From a virus: DNA of 64,000 nt. Below, in pieces: positions 33,242 to 40,844 of the stretch; the stretch's first letter is position 1, and each line of letters starts with the position of its first letter. The notes under the pieces are model-generated. The model did no database searches, was not told the origin of the DNA, and worked only from the letters and a program-made list of their open reading frames with translations. The position numbers and the translations under genes are program-made. The stretch is from positions 1 through 64,000 of the IMG/VR virus record IMGVR_UViG_3300020172_006270; one strand, written 5' to 3'.

Positions 33242-34177
33242 ATGGCAGAAGTCGTTTTGGTCGGTGGAATGCCTGCGGGTGGAAAAACTACAGTCACGAA
33301 ACGCTTTGTGGACCAGGGATACACCCGATTGAACCGGGATACCTTGGGCGGCAAGGTGGATGATCTCATTTCGCCCATGCTGGCTGCTCTCCGTGCGGGC
33401 AAGAATGTCGTCATGGACAACTTGTATGCCACCAAAGCGAGTCGTGCCGAAGTGCTTAAAGCGGCCAAGAATGCTGGCGTTGATGTTCATTTCGTCTTGA
33501 TGGATACTTCCCTCGAAGACGCCCAATTCAACGCTTGTTGCCGCATGATGGAACGCTGTGGCAAAGTCTTGCATCCCGAAGATCACAAAGACCCTAAATA
33601 CAAGAACGATCCGAATCTCTTCCCTGTTGCCGTCCTGTACAAATATCGCAAAGAGTTCGAGAAGCCATCGGTGGACGAGGGATTCGCATCCGTCAAAACC
33701 GAGAAGTTCGTGCGGGTATATCCTGCCGATTGGGTAAATGGTGCCGTTATTTTCGATTTCGACGGTACACTTCGCACCCATGTCGGCGATGAGAAATATC
33801 CTGTCTCCCCCGATCAGGTTCGTGCAATCAAAGAGCGAAGTGCCAAACTCAAGTCGCTCACAACGCCGCTACTTGGAGCCAGCAATCAATCTGGTATTGC
33901 CAAGGGCAAACTTACTGCTGAAGACGCCGAGGCGTGCTTTGCTGAAACCACGAAGCAGTTGGGTGTGGAGTTCGAGGAAATCCTGTATTGTCCTCATAAG
34001 GTTCCTCCGATCACCTGTTATTGTCGGAAGCCCGGTCCTGGCATGGGCGTGGAGTTGATCTTCAAGTACAAGCTGGACCCCAGGAAATGCACCTACGTTG
34101 GTGATATGACGACCGACAAAACCTTTGCCGCTCGCTGTGGGTTCAAATTTGTGGATCACACGGAGTATTTTCGATGA
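33242..34177 (+). CDS. Polynucleotide kinase-phosphatase (T4 PseT type)
   Basis: ATG 33242 follows AAAAGGAG; an upstream in-frame start at 33176 has no ribosome site. The 311-residue protein has an N-terminal P-loop kinase (GGMPAGGKTT, residues 8-17) and a C-terminal HAD phosphatase with VIFDFDGTLR (about 169-178) and VGDMTTDKTFA near the end. That order, kinase then phosphatase, is the T4 arrangement: 5' phosphorylation and 3' dephosphorylation of broken RNA ends. A cluster of cysteines (CPHKVPPITCYCRK) near residue 265 is extra. With the RNA ligase at 34870 it forms an RNA-repair pair. Confidence 0.9.
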   Translation: MAEVVLVGGMPAGGKTTVTKRFVDQGYTRLNRDTLGGKVDDLISPMLAALRAGKNVVMDNLYATKASRAEVLKAAKNAGVDVHFVLMDTSLEDAQFNACCRMMERCGKVLHPEDHKDPKYKNDPNLFPVAVLYKYRKEFEKPSVDEGFASVKTEKFVRVYPADWVNGAVIFDFDGTLRTHVGDEKYPVSPDQVRAIKERSAKLKSLTTPLLGASNQSGIAKGKLTAEDAEACFAETTKQLGVEFEEILYCPHKVPPITCYCRKPGPGMGVELIFKYKLDPRKCTYVGDMTTDKTFAARCGFKFVDHTEYFR

Positions 34178-34542
34178 ACGACAGTGACGAAAGGTTATTG
34201 ATCCATCATGGGTGGACTGTTGAATGCCAGTCTCCATTTGAAATTCGCCATGAAGATGGATCATTTGCAACAGGACAAGCTGCCGATTATGTTCTTTCTT
34301 CTCTCCGAGAAGAATCTGTGGTGATGAAATTTACCGAATTGGCTCTAGGAGCAAGATTCAAATATCTCGTTGGCAAGAAGCTAGACAGAGTGTGGATCAA
34401 AATCAACGATGAAGGCTGTGGACTGGTCGCACAATACGATCCAGAATACATCCAACACCGCAATTGGATGGGCCAGTCAATTTGCAGCTTTGCCGATACG
34501 CCGGAACAGTTGAAAGAACTTGACGTAATTCTCATGGAGTAG
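34174..34542 (+). CDS. Hypothetical protein, 122 aa
   Basis: ATGA-linked to PNKP. The N-terminal third (LLIHHGWTVECQSPFEIRH) and the rest (MKFTELALGARFKYL, WIKINDEGCGLVAQYD, WMGQSICSFAD) look like two small modules; the second resembles a short beta-barrel type found in many bacterial and phage unknowns. No function can be given. Confidence 0.7.
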   Translation: MNDSDERLLIHHGWTVECQSPFEIRHEDGSFATGQAADYVLSSLREESVVMKFTELALGARFKYLVGKKLDRVWIKINDEGCGLVAQYDPEYIQHRNWMGQSICSFADTPEQLKELDVILME

Positions 34543-34544
34543 CC

Positions 34545-34829
34545 ATGTTATTGGAAATACACGATTCTGAAGTAGGTAATTCGCACGTCGCCTCTGTCAA
34601 GAATATTGACTACGACTACATGGCCGAACAATGGGTTCAGGATGCCATCAACGATGAGGTTAATCGTCCTCATTCCAAGTTTCCGCTCAGAGAGTTCATT
34701 CTCAAAGACGATCAAGGCGTTCGAGCAACGTGGCAGGTCCATGAAAACCTGGACGTTGAACTCGTTCACAAGTCGGAAAGATTTACTGGCGAGTGGGTTC
34801 TGAACCATCGGTTTACGCCACGCCGATAG
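34545..34829 (+). CDS. Hypothetical protein, 94 aa
   Basis: Starts two bases after the previous stop. Mixed alpha/beta, acidic, with a REFILKDDQGVRATWQVHEN central hairpin. Not recognised. It ends just before the promoter at 34833. Confidence 0.65.
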   Translation: MLLEIHDSEVGNSHVASVKNIDYDYMAEQWVQDAINDEVNRPHSKFPLREFILKDDQGVRATWQVHENLDVELVHKSERFTGEWVLNHRFTPRR

Positions 34830-34832
34830 CAT

Positions 34833-34861
34833 TTTACAAATATGCTCCGATATGGTATAAT
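34833..34861 (+). promoter_or_regulatory. Consensus-like sigma-70 promoter before the RNA ligase gene
   Basis: TTTACA (34833-34838), exactly 17 bases, then perfect TATAAT (34856-34861) precede the ATG at 34870 by eight bases. The spacing puts transcription start at about the ATG, so the message would have a very short or no leader. This is the best host-type promoter in the window and should give early or middle expression. Confidence 0.7.
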
Positions 34862-34869
34862 CCGTCACT

Positions 34870-35571
34870 ATGAAACCATCATTCAAAGACGTGCTGCCAG
34901 AATATCCGGCGACTCGCCATCTTCCTTGGAAGCCCAATAACAAGGGCGACAAGCTGGCGACTCTTCAGGAAGCCGCCGTAATTTTTGATGGCGAAAGAAC
35001 TTGCGTCCAAGAGAAGATCGACGGTGCCAACTGCGGCATGGCCTATCTGAATGGCCATCCCGTGGTCCGAAATCGGACGAAGATATTGCGTAAGGGTCAG
35101 GAAATGAAGAACCCTTCGCAGGCACAGTTTGCGTCAGCCTGGAACTGGATGCACCAGAACAAGTCGATGTTTGACGTTCTGGACGAGCATGGCCCATATT
35201 CCGTATACGGCGAATGGATGATCCAACAGCACGGCATGGAATACGATGCCTTGCCGGAGTGGTTTATCGCTTTTGATGTGTACGATTGGGAGAAGGATCA
35301 CTATATCGACCCAAAGAAGGCCGATAATATTCTCCGGGCATGTGGTTTTTCTGTTATTCCGACATTGCTTTACGGCAAGCTGGATTCCTACGAGACTTTA
35401 GAGGAACTTGCCAACGGCCCGTCCATCTTTACGCTGGGAGCAAAGCGGGAAGGAATTATCGTGAAAGTCTCTAATGGGGAGTCGATCACGACGAAATTCA
35501 AGATGGTGCGGCAAGGTTTCGAGCAAGGCTGTTTGCTCGGAGACGAAATCAAACGAAACAAGAAGGTGTGA
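34870..35571 (+). CDS. RNA ligase, T4 Rnl2-like
   Basis: The 233-residue protein has the nucleotidyl-lysine motif EKIDG (48-52, Lys49), motif IIIa-like SVYGEWM, motif IV REGIIVKV (about 200) and motif V TKFKMVR (about 215). Those are the ligase-superfamily landmarks and the short length fits the catalytic domain of Rnl2-type enzymes without a large C-terminal module. It seals 3'-OH/5'-phosphate RNA ends, in partnership with the PNKP 0.7 kb upstream, perhaps reversing host tRNA cleavage. Confidence 0.9.
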   Translation: MKPSFKDVLPEYPATRHLPWKPNNKGDKLATLQEAAVIFDGERTCVQEKIDGANCGMAYLNGHPVVRNRTKILRKGQEMKNPSQAQFASAWNWMHQNKSMFDVLDEHGPYSVYGEWMIQQHGMEYDALPEWFIAFDVYDWEKDHYIDPKKADNILRACGFSVIPTLLYGKLDSYETLEELANGPSIFTLGAKREGIIVKVSNGESITTKFKMVRQGFEQGCLLGDEIKRNKKV

Positions 35572-35573
35572 AC

Positions 35574-36383
35574 ATGGCGAATGCTGATCGTCACTGGTTG
35601 GACAATCCTACGGCCCGTGAATATGACGGACCACGAGTTTGGGGTGGCGAAGCCACCTTCACTGTGCAAGGGGCGGCGTTCAAATCGCTGTTCTTACTTG
35701 CAATCCTAGCGTGTACCTTTGCCTACACTTGGCAACTGACCACACAAGGCTATGCAGAAGCATTTACTGCTGATGCCGCAGGCAAAATTCCTGACTCCAT
35801 TAGCATTCCCAGCAACGTGATTGGACTGGCCCTCCTGGGCTGTTTTGGCGGCTTTATAGTCGCTATGGTGATTATCTTCGCCAAGCATACGGCTCCCTAT
35901 TTGAGTCCCGTATACGCTGCCCTAGAGGGTCTAGCGCTGGGTGCTATCTCAGCCGGATTCGAGGCCAAGTATCCTGGTATTGCCTTGCAAGCTACGGGTT
36001 CGACTATTGGCGTTACTTTGGGGATGTTGACCTTGTACTCGCTGGGCATTTTGAGGCCCACCGAGAAGTTCATGGTCGGTCTATTGGCTGCAATGTTCGG
36101 TATTGTGGTGCTATATCTGGTCGATACGATCATGATTGCCTTCGGGAGTTATGTCCCGGTCGTGCATAGTGCCGGACCCTGGGGTATTGCACTTCAGGTG
36201 TTCATTGTCTTAATTGCCGCCCTGAACCTGATTCCTGACTTCGGCTTGATCGCTGAGTCCGCAGAGAATAAGGCTCCTAAGTCATACGAGTGGTATGCAG
36301 GATTCTCTCTTCTCGTGACTCTTGTGTGGCTGTACTTGGAAATTCTCAAGTTGTTGGCAAAACTCCGGTCCAATAATGACTGA
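35574..36383 (+). CDS. Bax inhibitor-1/YccA family membrane protein
   Basis: The ATG at 35574 (MANADRHW) is used; a GTG two codons earlier overlaps the ligase stop. About seven membrane segments are visible over 269 residues. Family marks: YAALEGLALGAISAGFEAKYPGI, LGMLTLYSLGILRPTEKF, LNLIPDFGLIAESAENKAPKSYEWYAGF and the closing VWLYLEILKLLAKL. BI-1 proteins are pH-sensitive calcium channels or, in E. coli YccA, inhibitors of the FtsH protease. A phage copy could limit FtsH attack or host death signalling (inference). Rare in phages as far as I know. Confidence 0.9.
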   Translation: MANADRHWLDNPTAREYDGPRVWGGEATFTVQGAAFKSLFLLAILACTFAYTWQLTTQGYAEAFTADAAGKIPDSISIPSNVIGLALLGCFGGFIVAMVIIFAKHTAPYLSPVYAALEGLALGAISAGFEAKYPGIALQATGSTIGVTLGMLTLYSLGILRPTEKFMVGLLAAMFGIVVLYLVDTIMIAFGSYVPVVHSAGPWGIALQVFIVLIAALNLIPDFGLIAESAENKAPKSYEWYAGFSLLVTLVWLYLEILKLLAKLRSNND

Positions 36384-36391
36384 GGGCAATA

Positions 36392-36625
36392 ATGGCACGG
36401 CCACGCTTTAAGGGCCAGAAGGTCATCACGGACTACTGGCTCCAATATTATTGTGGAAATCTCTGTACGTTGTGCGGAAACAGTGGTATCATTGATACAC
36501 GACGTACAGCAGTTTCCGCTGCCGGTGTGAATTCTGGTCGGCTGAACTGGTGTATTTGCCCAAATGGTCAGTGCATGAGGGCAGGCTACAAAGGTGAACT
36601 GCCACCAGCAGAGGCTCGACAATAA
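36392..36625 (+). CDS. Small cysteine-rich zinc-finger-like protein
   Basis: 77 residues with NLCTLCGNSG and NWCICPNGQC, so a CxxC...CxCx4C arrangement that could bind one zinc. The N-terminus is basic (MARPRFKGQKV). Its TAATG with the P-loop gene indicates co-translation. Likely a small nucleic-acid- or protein-binding factor. Confidence 0.75.
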   Translation: MARPRFKGQKVITDYWLQYYCGNLCTLCGNSGIIDTRRTAVSAAGVNSGRLNWCICPNGQCMRAGYKGELPPAEARQ

Positions 36626-37218
36626 TGAACAGCGCATTCCAGTGGATGTTCAGCCCGGACAACGATAAGGTTTTGATCTTGATGCGTGGGGTTCCCGCAT
36701 CAGGCAAGAGCCATCGTGCGCTTGAATTGGCTGGCGATGATCCTTCTGTGATCCACTCTGCCGACCACTTTTTCGGCGAAACCCCGGAAGAGTACGTCGC
36801 CAACTGGTCCATTGAAAAGCTGGGCATGGCTCACAAGCAGTGCCAGAAGAACATCCGTATGCGAATGCAGCGGCAGCTTCCTTTGGCTATTGTAGACAAT
36901 ACCAATACGATGGTTCGGGAAATCATGCCATACTTCGAGATGGCGGTTCAGTACCAATATCGTGTTCAAATCGAAGAACCGACTTCGCCTTGGTGGGTCA
37001 ACGATATTGCTCCATACCTGGAGAACAAAGAAAAGAACCGTGGTCAACTGGAGAAGATGGCTAAGTTCCTTTGGGAAAAGAACCAGTTGACTCATAAGGT
37101 GCCGTTGGAAAGTATCAAGAAGATGCTGTTCCGGTATCACTACAACGTCACTGTTGAGCAATTGGCAACCATGTATGCTCGGAATGCTGGTATTCCGAAG
37201 GACGAGCCGCATGAGTAA
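36625..37218 (+). CDS. P-loop kinase (AAA_33/N4BP2L1-like)
   Basis: This 197-residue protein has a Walker A LMRGVPASGKSHRALEL near residue 20, then HSADHFFGE where this family has HSTDDYF, and IVDNTNTMVREIMPY, the family's VDNTNT signature. Such proteins resemble polynucleotide and small-molecule kinases; the phage versions are poorly studied. It is part of the PNKP-ligase operon, so an RNA- or nucleotide-phosphorylating role is plausible. Confidence 0.85.
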   Translation: MNSAFQWMFSPDNDKVLILMRGVPASGKSHRALELAGDDPSVIHSADHFFGETPEEYVANWSIEKLGMAHKQCQKNIRMRMQRQLPLAIVDNTNTMVREIMPYFEMAVQYQYRVQIEEPTSPWWVNDIAPYLENKEKNRGQLEKMAKFLWEKNQLTHKVPLESIKKMLFRYHYNVTVEQLATMYARNAGIPKDEPHE

Positions 37219-37429
37219 AATCAAAACCACCAATGTTGATTTGAACAGCTTGGAGCCAACATATTTCAAGCTGGTGTTGACCACTTCGTTCTCGCCTGAA
37301 GAAATTCAGAAGTTGAATGAATTGGGCGGTGAACTCAAATACGATGGTGGATTGACCGCTCTCATTTTGATTCCACCCTTCAGAATTGAAGAATTCGCTC
37401 AGATCGAATCCATTCTTGAAGTTCGATAA
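37211..37429 (+). CDS. Hypothetical small protein, 72 aa
   Basis: ATG at 37211 overlaps the previous stop region (ATGAGTAA). Two beta strands around YFKLVLTTSF and LTALILIPPF flank a helix (SPEEIQKLNELGG). Last gene before the terminator hairpin at 37434. No family recognised. Confidence 0.7.
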   Translation: MSKIKTTNVDLNSLEPTYFKLVLTTSFSPEEIQKLNELGGELKYDGGLTALILIPPFRIEEFAQIESILEVR

Positions 37430-37433
37430 AACT

Positions 37434-37471
37434 AATCCCATGCGGGCTAAATACTCGCATGGGATTATCTT
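37434..37471 (+). terminator. Intrinsic terminator overlapping the next gene's start
   Basis: AATCCCATGCG (37434-37444) pairs exactly with CGCATGGGATT (37456-37466), an 11-bp stem with an 11-base loop, followed by ATCTTTTTCT. It should end the operon from 34870. The start codon at 37459 lies in the 3' arm and the U-run is codons 4-6 of that gene. The loop contains CTAAATA. Confidence 0.82.
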
Positions 37472-38232
37472 TTTCTAAGTGGTTGGTCGTCAGCGAGGTC
37501 TTTAGACTCGATCTAGGCCACGTTTTAACGCTCGCAGAAGCCCTGGAACTCTCTCCAGAGGCCCAGGCACGCATTGATAAGACCAAATCAGGCTATCAGC
37601 CAGGACCGCACTCCAGCGATCACCTTGTCGCTGCAATCCTTGGCTACAAGCCTGCCGCCATCGTTCTCTATGCTCATCATCCCGAAAGCCCCGCTGCGGC
37701 TATCGTCACGGATGCACTCAAAAAGGGCGATTCAGGCCGCATTCAGGCCGAGCTTCTTGCTCATGGAATTAAGGTTAGACCTGATTTTCACATTATCCAT
37801 ATGAATCTTCCTGGATATTCAACTGCAAATATCATGGTGGGCGGCAAAGCAGCAGTTGAAGAGTTATGGAAAGTCTACCAATGTCAGTTTTATTTGGATC
37901 AAATAAGTTCTGACGACCATTCTGCTGTTACTCCTGAAATGATGGCCAAAGTAAACAATGTTATGCGTGGCAGATGCGAAGTTCTCTGCAAGAGGGGTTA
38001 TGGCGGCATGAATTGCCAACCAATTCATAAAAGAATTGGGGAATTACTCGGATACACAGACCAGCAAGTTGATGACTTCCTAAAATCAATGGGAGGGTTT
38101 AAGCACATGCCGGATGTAGAATACCCGTTTGAATTACCACCAGCTTTGGCTGCTGCACCAAAGAAAAAAGGCTTTGAACCTCATGAGTCAAGAAACCACT
38201 TTATTCGATCTAAAGCCCCCTCGTTTATTTGA
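37459..38232 (+). CDS. Unknown protein, 257 aa, with leader-type N-terminus
   Basis: Starts MGLSFSKWLVVSEVFRL, matching the shared leader. Sequence then turns to a helical LTLAEALELSPEAQARID and a domain with SDHLVAAILGYKPAAIVLYAH. A cysteine-containing stretch (GRCEVLCKRGYGGMNC) near 175-190 might be structural. ATG overlaps the 37434 hairpin and has no usual ribosome site; the late-like CTAAATA is just upstream. It overlaps the GT4 gene by 50 bases. Confidence 0.7.
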   Translation: MGLSFSKWLVVSEVFRLDLGHVLTLAEALELSPEAQARIDKTKSGYQPGPHSSDHLVAAILGYKPAAIVLYAHHPESPAAAIVTDALKKGDSGRIQAELLAHGIKVRPDFHIIHMNLPGYSTANIMVGGKAAVEELWKVYQCQFYLDQISSDDHSAVTPEMMAKVNNVMRGRCEVLCKRGYGGMNCQPIHKRIGELLGYTDQQVDDFLKSMGGFKHMPDVEYPFELPPALAAAPKKKGFEPHESRNHFIRSKAPSFI

Positions 38233-39196
38233 CTATTCTGTTAAACCCAAAGTTCTTTATGTGGCCGACGTTCCTAACTGGAGTTTCGACATCAAAGGAC
38301 ATCAATACAGAAAGTATCTTCCTCAGTTTGAAATAGACATCGGTTATGCTCGTCGTGATCTCGCCCCGGAATATGGGTATTGGGAAGACATGATGAGGAA
38401 AAAGAAGTACGATGTTGTCTGGCACCTTCACGGCTACAATGTGCCGAGCTATGACCGCTGGTCCTCTTTTGTCCACGATCAAAATAGACGTGGCACACAA
38501 ATCATTCTTACTCAAAACGAGGTCACTCCATTGGAGTCAATCAAGAATGACTTGCGACGATATGCTGTCTTCAATGCTCTATCTGTCAATAATCCCTGGG
38601 CGCATGAGAACTTCACCAAAGCTGGCTTCAGTAATGTTTACACAACATTTGACGGCGTAGATTTGCATGTCTTTGGTCACGACATTCCAATTCAAAAAAG
38701 AAAGTTCAAGGTGTTCTTTTCATCGAGCATCGTCCGCCTCGATCACAAAGGCTATCCAATTTGGCAACGAGTGAAAGAGTTGCTTTCGCATAGAACTGAC
38801 ATCGAGTTTGTCGAGCTTCTTACTGACTCATTTAACAATAAGCGAACGCCGGAAGAAATGAATGCTTTGTACAATGAATGTCAGGTGTTCGTATGTTTGT
38901 CTATTTCTGAAGGTGGACCATGCACTCTGCACGAGGCCGCAGCTTGTGGGTGCGTCCCCATTATGACAAAGGTTGGTTATTGCGATTACTTCAAAAATCT
39001 ATTCATCATTGATCGCAACGCTGAAGCCTGTGTGGAGAAGATCGTCTTCTTGAAAGACAACCCAAATATTTTGGTCAAGATGTCACGAGGTATCAGCAAG
39101 GAAATATTGCCCTGGCACGATAAGTTCATGTCCCAACATTGGGGAAACTTTGTTCAACAATCTTTGTTGAAAAAGAAGGGCATTAAGTTGCCATGA
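38183..39196 (+). CDS. Family 4-type glycosyltransferase
   Basis: ATG at 38183 (MSQETTLFDLK) is taken; the longer frame from 38129 lies in the previous gene. The 337-residue protein fits a GT-B enzyme: KVLYVADVPNWSFD opens the first Rossmann domain, VFFSSSIVRLDHKGYPIW begins the donor domain and SEGGPCTLHEAAACGCVPI is the E-x7-E donor motif. Conserved GVD near residue 185 follows the pattern. Overlaps the next gene by four bases. Confidence 0.85.
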   Translation: MSQETTLFDLKPPRLFDYSVKPKVLYVADVPNWSFDIKGHQYRKYLPQFEIDIGYARRDLAPEYGYWEDMMRKKKYDVVWHLHGYNVPSYDRWSSFVHDQNRRGTQIILTQNEVTPLESIKNDLRRYAVFNALSVNNPWAHENFTKAGFSNVYTTFDGVDLHVFGHDIPIQKRKFKVFFSSSIVRLDHKGYPIWQRVKELLSHRTDIEFVELLTDSFNNKRTPEEMNALYNECQVFVCLSISEGGPCTLHEAAACGCVPIMTKVGYCDYFKNLFIIDRNAEACVEKIVFLKDNPNILVKMSRGISKEILPWHDKFMSQHWGNFVQQSLLKKKGIKLP

Positions 39197-40098
39197 AAAG
39201 TGCCATTGTAAGTATTGTTCGTAATGAATCTGACATTATTGAGTTGTTTGTTAGGTATCATGCCAGAATATTCGATCATGTATTCATTATCGACCATCTA
39301 AGCAAAGACGGCACATCAGAGATACTTGCATCTTTGGTCAAAGAAGGCTTGCCTCTTACAGTAACGCAATCGACTTCTTTCTATCATGCTCAAGGCGAGG
39401 CAATTACTGTGCTTCTTAAAGAAATCCGACAGAAGCATAAGCCATCCGTTTTAATGGCCATTGATGCCGATGAATTTGTTGTGGGAGACATCCGACAGGC
39501 TGCTCACGATTTGCCTCGAAACTTCCCTTGTACGCTGTCTGCTTTATGGTGGAACTACGCTCCAACCAAAGATTTGAATCTCCATGTGCTAAGAGACATC
39601 TGTTATCGAAATAAACAGATCAACCCAAACCAGCATAAGACTTTAATTCCAGGTCCGATATTGGATATGAATGTTCACATGCGAGAAGGTTGTCATGAGG
39701 TATATTTTGGAGATGTTGTATTGCGAATGGTGATTTCGCCTCATCTTCATTTGGCTCATTTCCCAATTCGCTCGGCAGAACAGTTCATGAAAAAAGCCCT
39801 GGTTGGCTGGACGGCAAAACTAGCTAATCCAGCCAATCGAGGGCTACGACCAGATTGGTCACATTGGAAGATGTTCTTTGATCGTGCTAAGAAAGGGATC
39901 GCTCTCTCACTAACTGAGTTGCAGAATTTGGCACTCGGCTACACGGTTGACCATCTTGCAACTGAGAGTGATCTGGTGCTTGACCCGGTAGCAAGTGACG
40001 GACTTGACATAAAATACCCATGCGACGACAAATACCTGCCATTTGAAGCCCTGGCTGACGCCGCTGAATTGCTGGCCGCTGAACTTGGACGGGCTTAG
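39193..40098 (+). CDS. Family 2-type glycosyltransferase
   Basis: The 301-residue protein starts IVSIVRNESDIIELFVRYH, typical of GT2/GT92-like enzymes (Glyco_tranf_2_4 type), followed by VFIIDHLSKDGTSEIL and MAIDADEFV, the Asp-x-Asp. A His-rich HLHLAHFPIRS in the C-terminal half matches the acceptor-side catalytic region. Its 3' 212 bases are overlapped on the opposite strand by the GT32-like gene. Confidence 0.85.
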   Translation: MKSAIVSIVRNESDIIELFVRYHARIFDHVFIIDHLSKDGTSEILASLVKEGLPLTVTQSTSFYHAQGEAITVLLKEIRQKHKPSVLMAIDADEFVVGDIRQAAHDLPRNFPCTLSALWWNYAPTKDLNLHVLRDICYRNKQINPNQHKTLIPGPILDMNVHMREGCHEVYFGDVVLRMVISPHLHLAHFPIRSAEQFMKKALVGWTAKLANPANRGLRPDWSHWKMFFDRAKKGIALSLTELQNLALGYTVDHLATESDLVLDPVASDGLDIKYPCDDKYLPFEALADAAELLAAELGRA

Positions 40099-40777
40099 GG
40101 TTAAGACCCACAAATCGCTCATAGCCGCCTTCGTATGTCACTCCCCATAGGTGATCGCAATATACTGGCCCCGGTCCAGTATACATCGACCCAGCATAGT
40201 GCTTGGGAATGAAATAATGTGAAGGATGCACCTTAATGGGATACTTGTTTGATTGAACAATATGAGTAAAGTAAGCAGGGCCGACATACCACCATGCTGG
40301 ACTCGCCACCTTATCAATCCCCTCAATACATAGGTTCATCAATTCGCATCGAGGCTGACAAGCCATAAAGCCACAGGCAATCAGACCACCACGTTGCTTC
40401 TCTCCTTCATAGACCGACATGCAATCATACTCGAACAATTTGTTTTCTAATGGCCTAATGCAAATTGTGTCGGCGTCTACGAAAAATCCACCCATGCGGT
40501 GAAGTATTTCGTATCGCATTATGTCGCACTTCCCATTAGGCTCAGACATATAGTCAAGTTTTTCTTGATTGCGAAACTTCCATTCCTTGAGTGTTTTGTC
40601 TGTCCACAATATGTGTTTCCACCCAGGATTCTGTTCTTTCCAGGTGTTAATCAGGTTCATTGGAGGATTTTCGCCAATCCACATTTGGTGAATGATCTTA
40701 GGGATCATCTTGCTTTTCTTCGGTGTATTTTCACCCAGCGGCCACCATAAATGGTCTGGATTGTAATTTGGCATCAT
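39887..40777 (-). CDS. GT32-like glycosyltransferase with antisense tail
   Basis: The first ~230 residues are a GT32/OCH1-like domain: MIPKIIHQMWIGENPPM, then LHRMGGFFVDADTICIRPL with the Asp-x-Asp, as in mannosyltransferases and capsule enzymes. After GYERFVGLNPKPVQ the sequence turns into low-complexity Arg/Gln/Pro text read opposite the end of the GT2 gene, unlikely to be ancestral. So the gene probably lost its own stop when it came to rest against its neighbour. An in-frame ATG 23 codons in (MIPKIIHQ) is an alternative start. Confidence 0.75.
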   Translation of the reverse strand: MMPNYNPDHLWWPLGENTPKKSKMIPKIIHQMWIGENPPMNLINTWKEQNPGWKHILWTDKTLKEWKFRNQEKLDYMSEPNGKCDIMRYEILHRMGGFFVDADTICIRPLENKLFEYDCMSVYEGEKQRGGLIACGFMACQPRCELMNLCIEGIDKVASPAWWYVGPAYFTHIVQSNKYPIKVHPSHYFIPKHYAGSMYTGPGPVYCDHLWGVTYEGGYERFVGLNPKPVQVQRPAIQRRQPGLQMAGICRRMGILCQVRHLLPGQAPDHSQLQDGQPCSRVPNSATQLVRERSLS

Positions 40778-40790
40778 TTTTTCCGAACTC

Positions 40791-40799
40791 CACTATATA
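40791..40799 (+). promoter_or_regulatory. TATA-rich late-promoter-like element before the fibre genes
   Basis: The TATATAAAA run at about 40791-40799 sits some 45 bases before the ATG at 40845, with GGAG close to the start codon. It resembles the T4 late box. It is placed where a virion operon promoter would be expected. Confidence 0.35.
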
Positions 40800-40844
40800 A
40801 AACGACTGCTTGACGCTGCTTTAAGAGAGTGGAGAAACAAAAGA

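Noticed and set aside
33218-33781. Leftward 187-codon ORF
   Set aside because: Antisense to the PNKP kinase domain; PNKP motifs are decisive.
36700-37284. Leftward 194-codon ORF
   Set aside because: Antisense to the P-loop kinase gene.
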